NCBI GenBank assembly: GCA_018644745.1
Contig: JABGPX010000671.1
Coordinates: 1-6,304, forward strand
From: Spirochaetales bacterium
GTDB lineage: Bacteria; Spirochaetota; Spirochaetia; ARS1246
DNA: 6,304 nucleotides
Direction: 5' to 3'
Both the position numbers and the translations under genes were made by a program. Positions 1 to 4,780 of the stretch are shown here, one piece after another. How positions within the stretch are numbered: position 1 is the first letter of the stretch; the number at the start of each line of letters is the position of its first letter. The notes below the pieces were generated by a model that worked only from the letters and a program-made list of their open reading frames with translations, ran no database searches and was not told the origin of the DNA.

Positions 1-87
1 GGTGAGGTCCAGATCGAGGTAGTGGCAAGTGACTATTCTGGTAATGAATCTAGCCGTGTAATTTCTCTCTTCTCCACCCGCGAATGA
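1..87 (+). CDS. C-terminal end of a protein of unknown identity, probable Ig-like/FnIII-type beta-sandwich
   Basis: This is the last 28 codons of a gene that begins outside the window; the frame is open from base 1 to the TGA at 85-87. The visible end, VQIEVVASDYSGNESSRV followed by a short tail, has the 'ASDxxGNxS' pattern that closes many bacterial Ig-like or fibronectin-type domains, where a last beta strand follows an Asp/Gly-Asn turn. Such domains are usual in exported or cell-surface proteins, but neither the signal peptide nor any catalytic part can be seen, so no function is assigned. Its stop overlaps the start of the methyltransferase gene by 4 bp (ATGA), so the two are probably in one operon and translationally coupled. 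Confidence 0.7.
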   Translation, partial: GEVQIEVVASDYSGNESSRVISLFSTRE

Positions 88-974
88 AAACATTCTCAAC
101 CGCTCCAGGAAACGAAATAACCCAGCGCATTATCTGTCCCGTTTGCGGCAGCGATTCTTTCGCACCGTTATGGTCTTTTGAAAACTACTCTTTTGTACAG
201 TGCATATCATGCTCTCTTGTTTATCAGAATCCCCAGCCTATTCAAGACGTATTAACGGACCGATATGATGAAGAGTATTTTGACTATGAGCAGGCCAATG
301 AGGAATCCTTTTTCGAGCTTATGAGCTTAGGCCTGAATGATATAGGGTTTGATGAAGTCTCTTCCAAACTGCACGCAGGGAATCGAAGTTTTCTTGATAT
401 CGGCTGCGCCACGGGCAGGTTAATCGGCGAGCTACAGCAGCGGGATTGGCAGGTGCAGGGAGTGGAAGTGTGCGCACCTGCGGCCAGACATGGAATCGAT
501 CTGTATCATGTACCTATTCACATAGGTACATTAGAATCTGCGGATTTCCAATCGACATTCTCGGTGATACACTGCTCTCACCTGATTGAGCATCTCACAG
601 ATCCGAGGGCTTTCGTTGAGAATGTGAAAAGGCAGCTTTCTCCCGACGGGATTTTCATTATCACAACTCCCAATATCTCTGGTTTTCAGGCAAAGTTAAT
701 GGGGCCTAAATGGCGGTCGGTTATAGCTGATCATATGTTTCTTTTTTCAAAACGGACTCTGACACGCCTCTTAGGAGACTGCGGTTTTGATGTCGAGTGC
801 GTAAAAACTTGGGGCGGTATTGGCGTCGGGATTGTCCACAATCTGGTAAAGAAACCGCTCGATATAATGGCAAAGAGGTTTGGATTTGGCGATGTTATGA
901 TTATGCGGGCTAGCTTACGAACATCCGCCATTCACGCCAGGAATTCTCATTTTGATCCATCGACATCAATTTGA
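84..974 (+). CDS. Class I SAM-dependent methyltransferase with N-terminal zinc-ribbon-like motif
   Basis: This is a 296-aa cytoplasmic methyltransferase whose substrate is unknown. Residues 18-43 hold two Cys pairs (CPVC at 18-21, CISC at 40-43), followed by 'LVYQNP', as in the zinc-binding head seen on many Methyltransf_23/13-type enzymes that modify sugars, lipids or small molecules. The Rossmann core follows: SAM-binding motif I FLDIGCATG (103-111), an acidic strand-2 end (VEV, 127-129), and HLIEHLTDP (166-174) leading to LSPDGIFIITTPN (185-197), the usual post-I and motif IV-VI pattern. The region 217-235 (HMFLFSKRTLTRLLGDCGF) is also typical of the family. ATG at 84 overlaps the upstream stop by 4 bp, which supports this start. 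The last 11 codons (residues 286-296) lie inside the repeat element at 939-1141, so the C-terminus appears to have been rewritten by an insertion. The catalytic core is untouched, so the enzyme may still work. Confidence 0.85.
   Translation: MKTFSTAPGNEITQRIICPVCGSDSFAPLWSFENYSFVQCISCSLVYQNPQPIQDVLTDRYDEEYFDYEQANEESFFELMSLGLNDIGFDEVSSKLHAGNRSFLDIGCATGRLIGELQQRDWQVQGVEVCAPAARHGIDLYHVPIHIGTLESADFQSTFSVIHCSHLIEHLTDPRAFVENVKRQLSPDGIFIITTPNISGFQAKLMGPKWRSVIADHMFLFSKRTLTRLLGDCGFDVECVKTWGGIGVGIVHNLVKKPLDIMAKRFGFGDVMIMRASLRTSAIHARNSHFDPSTSI
930..938. repeat. Left copy of the 9-bp direct repeat (probable target-site duplication)
   Basis: ATTCACGCC, in frame as Ile283-His284-Ala285 of the methyltransferase. 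It is identical to 1142-1150, and the identity stops at both edges (C929/T1141 before, A939/G1151 after), as expected of a target-site duplication. Confidence 0.6.
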
Positions 975-1029
975 AGCGACTGTAACCATGCAACTTCGTA
1001 GTATATCGATCAAAATGAGAATTCCCGGC
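936..1029. repeat. Inverted repeat pair 1 (22-bp arms, 21 of 22 paired)
   Basis: The arms are 936-957 and 1008-1029; the inner 18 bp (GGAATTCTCATTTTGATC and its reverse complement) pair perfectly, with one mismatch at 939/1026. Fifty bases separate the arms. No T-run follows the right arm, so it does not look like an intrinsic terminator. The left arm lies within the methyltransferase coding sequence. Confidence 0.85.
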
Positions 1030-1141
1030 ACAAATTTGCCAGATTTCGGCCGGCAATTCTCAATATGACCTATTAAATACGACCCTCTCTTGAAGTTTGC
1101 ACTCTACCTAGCAAAGAATTGTTCATATTGAGAATCGCTCT
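939..1141. mobile_element. MITE-like non-autonomous insertion, about 203 bp, flanked by a 9-bp direct repeat
   Basis: Seen: the 9-mer ATTCACGCC occurs at 930-938 and again at 1142-1150, exactly bracketing a block whose two ends carry inverted copies of one motif (ATTCTCATTTTGA at 943-955, TCATATTGAGAAT at 1123-1135). Two further copies sit inside at 1010-1022 and 1056-1068. No ORF of useful size lies in the block. Removing it together with one 9-mer joins the methyltransferase frame to GAT CTT ACT TGA, giving a natural stop at 1160-1162 and a compact 48-bp gap to the next gene. Inference: a small element was inserted by a transposase that makes 9-bp target duplications. The outermost bases of the two ends do not align perfectly (the motif lies 4 bp from one edge and 6 bp from the other), and no transposase is in the window, so the parent family is unknown. 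The alternative is an unrelated array of binding sites or a REP-like cluster with a chance flanking repeat. Confidence 0.6.
1056..1135. repeat. Inverted repeat pair 2 (13-bp perfect arms), diverged copy of pair 1
   Basis: ATTCTCAATATGA at 1056-1068 pairs perfectly with TCATATTGAGAAT at 1123-1135. The motif is the one in pair 1 with two central changes (ATTCTCATTTTGA against ATTCTCAATATGA). The start-to-start distance of the two arms is 67 bp, the same as in pair 1 (943 to 1010), and the whole pair is displaced by 113 bp from pair 1. Confidence 0.8.
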
Positions 1142-1150
1142 ATTCACGCC
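1142..1150. repeat. Right copy of the 9-bp direct repeat (probable target-site duplication)
   Basis: ATTCACGCC, identical to 930-938. It is followed by GATCTTACTTGA, which would have been the original end of the methyltransferase (Asp-Leu-Thr-stop) before insertion. Confidence 0.6.
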
Positions 1151-1158
1151 GATCTTAC

Positions 1159-1187
1159 TTGACATGATTATTTCTAATTCCTAGGAT
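1159..1187 (+). promoter_or_regulatory. Sigma-70-type promoter for the DUF4912/branching enzyme unit
   Basis: A perfect -35 box TTGACA (1159-1164) is followed after 17 bp by TAGGAT (1182-1187), which matches 4 of 6 bases of the -10 consensus. Transcription would begin near 1193-1195 and give a very short leader of about 17 nt. The -35 box overlaps the TGA that would have ended the methyltransferase gene before the upstream insertion, so the promoter predates that event and was left intact by it. Confidence 0.6.
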
Positions 1188-1200
1188 TACTCTGTCATGC

Positions 1201-1206
1201 GGAGGT
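1201..1206 (+). promoter_or_regulatory. Ribosome binding site of the DUF4912 gene
   Basis: GGAGGT stands 4 nt before the ATG at 1211. It is strong but close to the start codon, and it fixes that start. Confidence 0.7.
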
Positions 1207-1210
1207 ATAG

Positions 1211-1945
1211 ATGACGAAAGAGAGGCTTCAAAACCTGTCCCTGGAAGCCCTCCAGGAGATAGCGAGTAGCGTAGAGATATCTTTCTATCAAAATATAGAT
1301 CGAGAAATCCTGATCGAACAAATTCTGGATGCGGATGAAGAGGACAAATCCGAACGGGAGAACTCCAATAACGCTGCGATGCGCGTTAAAGAGAAGAAAT
1401 TCGTCATTGTAAAAGATGATGAGGAGAAATCCGAGGGCCCTGATGAGTTTCCTCTAGCAGAGTCTTATAATGAGACAAAAATTACTCTCCTTCTTAGAGA
1501 TCCGCTCTGGGCCTTCGCTTATTGGGATTTCAAGTTTTCTGATGTCGAAAAAATCCAAAGCAATCCCGGCAGCGACCTATATATCCGGGTTTTTCAAGTA
1601 GATTCTGAAAATAAGCGAAAAAAGCATGCAAACTGGCCATTCGAAATACCCGTGAAACTGACAGACCGTAAATGGTATATAAACCTACCGACTACAGGCG
1701 TCAGATACTCGGCGGGTCTTTTTGCTCGTTATCGGCAAAAAGAGAGAGTCTTGTGCTTGTCAAATACGATTGATAGCCCAAAGATCTCTATCGATCCAAC
1801 CAATAACACGGCCGCAGATCAATCATTCTATTCAATCCTTGCCGTATCGGGCCTGCAGGCTTCTAGTGATTTTTCAGAGAAAGGCGGTATTCCACAAAGA
1901 ATTATTTCTTTGCTGGATACCCAGTATCTCCATTTACAGGGCTAG
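1211..1945 (+). CDS. DUF4912 domain protein with Rho-N/SAP-like N-terminus
   Basis: This 244-aa protein has no signal peptide or membrane segment and should be cytoplasmic. Residues 1-40 (LQNLSLEALQEIASS ... DREILIEQILDADEED) resemble the small helical Rho N-terminal/SAP-like fold often found at the head of DUF4912 proteins. A charged, probably disordered linker (about 41-85) follows. The DUF4912 core spans about 86-195 and is recognised from YNETKITLLLRDPLWAFAYWDF (86-107), a Trp/Tyr-rich strand set that I recall as the family hallmark, with later strands DLYIRVFQV (122-130) and GVRYSAGLFARY (163-174). The biochemical role of DUF4912 is not known to me. It is often encoded beside GH57 branching enzymes, and here only 5 bp separate it from one, so a role in glycogen metabolism or its control is likely but inferred. 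It has its own promoter and a strong Shine-Dalgarno sequence. Confidence 0.8.
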   Translation: MTKERLQNLSLEALQEIASSVEISFYQNIDREILIEQILDADEEDKSERENSNNAAMRVKEKKFVIVKDDEEKSEGPDEFPLAESYNETKITLLLRDPLWAFAYWDFKFSDVEKIQSNPGSDLYIRVFQVDSENKRKKHANWPFEIPVKLTDRKWYINLPTTGVRYSAGLFARYRQKERVLCLSNTIDSPKISIDPTNNTAADQSFYSILAVSGLQASSDFSEKGGIPQRIISLLDTQYLHLQG

Positions 1946-1950
1946 CCGGG

Positions 1951-3549
1951 ATGAGTTACGGATTTCTAAGCCTCGTGCTTCACGCGCACCTGCCCTTTGT
2001 CAGGCATCCGGAGCATGATCGATTCCTTGAAGAAGATTGGCTGTACGAGGCAATATCTGAAACATATCTGCCGCTTCTCCGAGTTTTTAATCGGTTGAAA
2101 GCTGATCAAGTGCCGTTCAGGCTTACACTATCGATGTCTCCCACTCTCTCCGCAATGCTCACTGATGAACTGCTGCAAGAGCGATATGTCGCGTATTGCC
2201 TGCGCATGATAGATCTCTCGGTAAATGAAATAAAACGCACCTCTGGTGATAAGGATTTCGCTCCCCTGGCAGAAATGTATCATGATTTGCTAGAGCAGAA
2301 TCTTGATGACTTCGAGAATTTGCACAAGCGGAACCTTGCCAAAGCATTCAGGGCATTCGAGAAAGACGGGCATCTCGAGATCATCACGACATCGGCCACG
2401 CATTCATTTTTACCACTTTACCAGCAGTACCCGAATAGCGTCGAAATGCAAATTAATACGGCTGTTATCTCCCACGGGCGTATTTACGGATCGAATCCTC
2501 AAGGCTTCTGGCTTCCAGAGTGCGGCTTCTACCCTGGTCTCGAGCGCTTTATCAAAGCGAATGGGATGAAATACTTTTTTACCGCCGCCCATGGAGTTCT
2601 TTTCGCCGATCAAAGATCACCCTATGGAGTCTATTCTCCTCTTGAGTTGCCGAACGGTACCGCGGCGTTCGGACGAGATATACCATCATCACAGGCAGTA
2701 TGGTCTTCGGAAGAAGGTTATCCCGGCGATTTTTCCTACAGAGATTTCTACCGGGACATTGGATTTGATCTTCCATTAGATTACGTTGGGCCGTGGATTC
2801 ACAACGAGACGACGAGAATCAACACCGGCTTCAAATATTATGCTATTACGGGAAAAACAGAAGATAAAAAGCCTTACAACCCGGAGGAAGCGCTCCGGAA
2901 AGCAGAGGAGCATGCTGAGAACTTCCTTTATAACCGGCAGAAGCAACTTAGAAAGCTGACGCGAATCATGGACATTCCTCCGATTATTGTCTCACCATAT
3001 GATGCGGAGCTATTCGGACATTGGTGGTTCGAAGGACCTCAGTGGTTGGAGTTCCTTATTCGAAAGATCCATAGTGAAGGAAAGAATATTATACTTGCGA
3101 CGCCGGGTGACTATATCTCGAAGCATCGAAACCTTCGTGTCGGGGTGCCGTCATTTTCGAGTTGGGGTAATAACGGCTATGCGGAAGTATGGCTCGACGG
3201 AAGCAATGATTGGATTTACCGGCACGTGCACAAAGCTATTGAACGGATGGGGGAATTAGTCGAGAGATTTCCAGATGAAAAAGGCTTGAAGCTAAGGACT
3301 CTGAATCAAGCGGCTCGTGAAGTGCTCCTAAGCCAGGCATCAGATTGGGCATTTATTATGAAAACCGGAACCACAGTGCAGTATGCGACTCGGCGGATGA
3401 AGGAGCATTTATATAATTTCAATAGAATTTATGATGGATTGTGCAGAAACTCCGTGAGCACCGAGTGGCTAACCCGTTTAGAAAAGAAAAACAATCTATT
3501 TAGTGATATCGATTATCGACTTTTTGTGTCCAAGAGGAAAAAAGATTAG
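1951..3549 (+). CDS. GH57 family 1,4-alpha-glucan branching enzyme (with DUF1957 C-terminal region)
   Basis: This 532-aa cytoplasmic enzyme, in the usual size range of the bacterial family, should cut alpha-1,4-glucan and reattach the piece through an alpha-1,6 bond, making glycogen branches (EC 2.4.1.18). The GH57 signatures appear in order: HAHLPFV (11-17), GHLEIITTSATH (140-151), FWLPECGFYPG (186-196) with the catalytic nucleophile Glu190, and SPYDAELFGHWWFEGP (348-363) with the acid/base Asp351, then YAEVWLDGSNDW (410-421). These positions agree with those I recall for the Thermus and Thermococcus enzymes (Glu about 184, Asp about 353). The helical C-terminal part (about 430-530, with LNQAAREVLLSQASDWAFIM at 451-470) is the DUF1957-type domain. 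There is no signal peptide. The ATG lies 5 bp after the DUF4912 stop, with a weak AGGG upstream, so translation probably depends on the neighbour. It belongs to the GH57, not the GH13 GlgB, lineage. Confidence 0.92.
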   Translation: MSYGFLSLVLHAHLPFVRHPEHDRFLEEDWLYEAISETYLPLLRVFNRLKADQVPFRLTLSMSPTLSAMLTDELLQERYVAYCLRMIDLSVNEIKRTSGDKDFAPLAEMYHDLLEQNLDDFENLHKRNLAKAFRAFEKDGHLEIITTSATHSFLPLYQQYPNSVEMQINTAVISHGRIYGSNPQGFWLPECGFYPGLERFIKANGMKYFFTAAHGVLFADQRSPYGVYSPLELPNGTAAFGRDIPSSQAVWSSEEGYPGDFSYRDFYRDIGFDLPLDYVGPWIHNETTRINTGFKYYAITGKTEDKKPYNPEEALRKAEEHAENFLYNRQKQLRKLTRIMDIPPIIVSPYDAELFGHWWFEGPQWLEFLIRKIHSEGKNIILATPGDYISKHRNLRVGVPSFSSWGNNGYAEVWLDGSNDWIYRHVHKAIERMGELVERFPDEKGLKLRTLNQAAREVLLSQASDWAFIMKTGTTVQYATRRMKEHLYNFNRIYDGLCRNSVSTEWLTRLEKKNNLFSDIDYRLFVSKRKKD

Positions 3550-3552
3550 GAT

Positions 3553-3792
3553 CTACAAATACTCAGATATCTCATCCCTGTTGATAAGCTCCAGGTAGTA
3601 ATATGTTATTTCCTCCGCTCTGCTCTCACTCCGACGGATTTTACTCACCGTATACACAATCATTTTATCTGAACGCAAGGGGATTTGCAGGGGAAACCCG
3701 TTTAGGTCTACCACCTGATTTATCCTCAGTGGTTGGCGGGCCTCTTGTGTATCCCCGTCCGGGTACACCAATATCGCGGATTGCAGCGTCAT
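3553..3792 (-). CDS. Small protein of unknown function (79 aa), downstream partner of the DUF1820-like gene
   Basis: I do not recognise this family. The protein has no Cys, no signal peptide and no membrane segment. Its alternating hydrophobic pattern (LQSAILVY 3-10, MIVYTVSKI 44-52, EITYYYLELI 61-70) suggests a small beta-rich cytoplasmic protein. The ATG overlaps the stop of the upstream DUF1820-like gene by 4 bp, and an AAGAAGG sequence lies 3 nt before it (3796-3802 on the plus strand), so it is very probably a real, coupled gene and not a chance frame. Its stop lies 3 bp from the stop of the branching enzyme, converging with it and leaving no room for a separate terminator between them. 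A plus-strand frame of 63 codons over the same stretch has no such support and was left out. Confidence 0.65.
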   Translation of the reverse strand: MTLQSAILVYPDGDTQEARQPLRINQVVDLNGFPLQIPLRSDKMIVYTVSKIRRSESRAEEITYYYLELINRDEISEYL

Positions 3793-4082
3793 GAGCCTTC
3801 TTTTGCTTTTTCGTCTTCGATTACCGAAAAAGGCATTACCTTGCTGCCATCTTCTTCCTCTTTATATTCTTCGATTAGGCTTACCGTTTGAAATGGAATC
3901 ATGAGATGATTTGCTTTTCCAAAATGCCGAAGCACATCATCGAATGCGGGATCTATAATCAGGCTTCCTTTTTCCGGGAATACAATGTCCTTAATTGAGA
4001 CAAAATAGGGATGCGTAAGGTCTAGACTCTTGGCAGATAGCTCAATGTCTTTTTCCTTCCATTTAAAATGCACTTTGTACAA
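3789..4082 (-). CDS. DUF1820-like protein (97 aa)
   Basis: The sequence follows the DUF1820 family closely by eye: MYKVHF at the start (compare the family's 'LYKVIF'), IELSAKSLDLTHPYFVSIKDIVFP (13-36; family 'YELYARxVxQSDxxGFVEVEDxVF'), SLIIDPAFDDVLRHFG (40-55; family 'VVVDPSEExLKxEF') and LMIPFQTVSLIEEYKEEE (60-77; family 'xIPMHAVIRIDEVEKE'). The family's function is unknown to me. The protein is small, soluble and without signal peptide; the last 20 residues are acidic and variable. The start is TTG at 4080-4082, supported by a strong Shine-Dalgarno sequence and by agreement with the family's N-terminus. It leads a two-gene minus-strand unit divergent from the dcw cluster. I know DUF1820 best from proteobacteria, so the assignment rests on a diverged match. 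Confidence 0.65.
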   Translation of the reverse strand: MYKVHFKWKEKDIELSAKSLDLTHPYFVSIKDIVFPEKGSLIIDPAFDDVLRHFGKANHLMIPFQTVSLIEEYKEEEDGSKVMPFSVIEDEKAKEGS

Positions 4083-4089
4083 TGTGAAG

Positions 4090-4095
4090 CTCCTT
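4090..4095 (-). promoter_or_regulatory. Ribosome binding site fixing a TTG start
   Basis: On the minus strand AAGGAG is followed 7 nt later by TTG (4082-4080). There is no in-frame ATG close by in either direction, so this site decides the start of the DUF1820-like gene. Confidence 0.7.
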
Positions 4096-4258
4096 ATTGT
4101 GAAAGAAAATACAATATTTATGGATCCATTGCTACCGCCCCGGATCCCAAAGTATGCAATGGCATGAGACTAGCAAGCTTTGGAGCATTTACTACACGCA
4201 TGTAAAGATGTTTGGGATTTTTCCGTGCTTTTTATCTACTTTATCCTAAATATCTCTG

Positions 4259-4286
4259 TTGACGCCGGCCGTTCCTGGGATATTAT
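4259..4286 (+). promoter_or_regulatory. Promoter of the mraZ (dcw) operon
   Basis: TTGACG (4259-4264; 5 of 6 consensus bases) and TATTAT (4281-4286; 5 of 6) are separated by 16 bp. Transcription should start near 4293, about 47 nt before the mraZ start codon, which places the MraZ boxes just downstream of the start site. The rest of the 257-bp divergent gap (4083-4258) is AT-rich with only short inverted repeats; I see no clear promoter for the minus-strand pair in it. Confidence 0.6.
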
Positions 4287-4298
4287 AGAAGACAGTGG

Positions 4299-4333
4299 TG
4301 GGAATAAGTGGGGAAATTTGGGTTAATGTGGGA
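4299..4333 (+). promoter_or_regulatory. Operator: four MraZ boxes with 10-bp period
   Basis: TGGGN pentamers begin at 4299 (TGGGA), 4309 (TGGGG), 4319 (TGGGT) and 4329 (TGGGA), exactly one helical turn apart with 5-nt spacers. This is the known MraZ binding pattern, in which successive repeats contact successive subunits of the ring-shaped oligomer. The array lies between the promoter and mraZ, and the last box (GGGA, 4330-4333) is placed where the mraZ Shine-Dalgarno sequence would be, 6 nt before the GTG. Autorepression by blocking the early transcript region is the natural reading. Confidence 0.85.
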
Positions 4334-4339
4334 CATTAA

Positions 4340-4780
4340 GTGATAACAGGTGAATTTAAAGCTACTTTAGATGACAAAGGCCGCATCTTGCTGCCTTCCC
4401 GCGTAAGAACTCACTTTGAAAACGGCACGATAACTCTTACTACGGGCATTGATACTTGCCTCTGGATTTTTTCGCCGGATGAATGGCAGCGGATCTGCGA
4501 CAATCTCACTGAATCTACAAATTTGTTTCAGTCAAGAGCGAGATTGATACAGCGCCGCATCATTGCTCCTGCGCAGGAAGCGGAATTTGATAAAACTGGT
4601 CGGATTACGGTTTCCCCGGCGCTTCGAGATTTTGCCAACTTGAAAAAAGAGTGCGTAATATTGGCCATCGGCACACATCTCGAAATATGGGATGAAGAGA
4701 TATATAGACAATATTGGGAGGAAAATGAAACTGAGTTTCAGGTAGCAGCCGAAGAACTTGGGAAAATACTTTCACTATGA
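4340..4780 (+). CDS. mraZ: MraZ, transcriptional regulator of the division/cell wall operon
   Basis: This 146-aa protein, normal for the family, forms a ring-like oligomer that binds TGGGN repeats upstream of its own operon. Two SpoVT-AbrB-like swapped-hairpin domains are visible, each with the DxxxR-type core: GEFKATLDDKGRILLPSRVR (4-23, Asp11 and Arg15) and FDKTGRITVSPALRDF (83-98, Asp84 and Arg88). Between them is the usual QRRIIAPAQEAEFD stretch (71-84). The start is GTG at 4340; it places MITGEF where the family has 'MFxGEF', and no other start fits. The stop overlaps the rsmH ATG by 4 bp. Its own binding sites lie directly upstream, so the gene is almost certainly autoregulated. Confidence 0.96.
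   Translation: MITGEFKATLDDKGRILLPSRVRTHFENGTITLTTGIDTCLWIFSPDEWQRICDNLTESTNLFQSRARLIQRRIIAPAQEAEFDKTGRITVSPALRDFANLKKECVILAIGTHLEIWDEEIYRQYWEENETEFQVAAEELGKILSL

Noticed and set aside
731..931. Minus-strand 66-codon frame within the methyltransferase gene
   Set aside because: It lies wholly antisense to conserved methyltransferase codons and shows no protein-like pattern or start signal.
936..1029. Intrinsic terminator after the methyltransferase gene
   Set aside because: The arms are 50 bases apart, the stem is AT-rich and no T-run follows; the left arm is inside the coding region. A mobile or binding-site repeat explains it better.
943..1135. CRISPR array or integron attC site
   Set aside because: The copies alternate in orientation and there is no regular direct repeat and spacer pattern; the attC core sequences (GTTRRRY and its partner) are not at the arm ends, and no cas or integrase gene is near.
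1722..2018. Plus-strand 98-codon frame spanning the DUF4912/branching enzyme junction
   Set aside because: It overlaps two well-supported genes in another frame and has no ribosome site or recognisable motif; a shadow frame.
3603..3794. Plus-strand 63-codon frame opposite the 79-aa gene
   Set aside because: It has no ribosome site or partner, whereas the minus-strand frame has a 4-bp overlap with its upstream gene.
4126..4162. Inverted repeat CCATTGC/GCAATGG (and CCAAAG/CTTTGG at 4147-4183) in the divergent gap
   Set aside because: Arms of 6-7 bp with loops of more than 20 bases occur by chance in AT-rich gaps; no T-run or known operator pattern supports them.
4083..4258. Promoter for the DUF1820-like minus-strand unit
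   Set aside because: Minus-strand candidates such as TTGCTA or TTTACA lack a -10 box at acceptable spacing. A promoter must exist upstream but I cannot place it.
4276..4280. Fifth MraZ box (TGGGA)
   Set aside because: It begins 23 bp before the first box, out of the 10-bp phase, and lies in the promoter spacer; probably chance.
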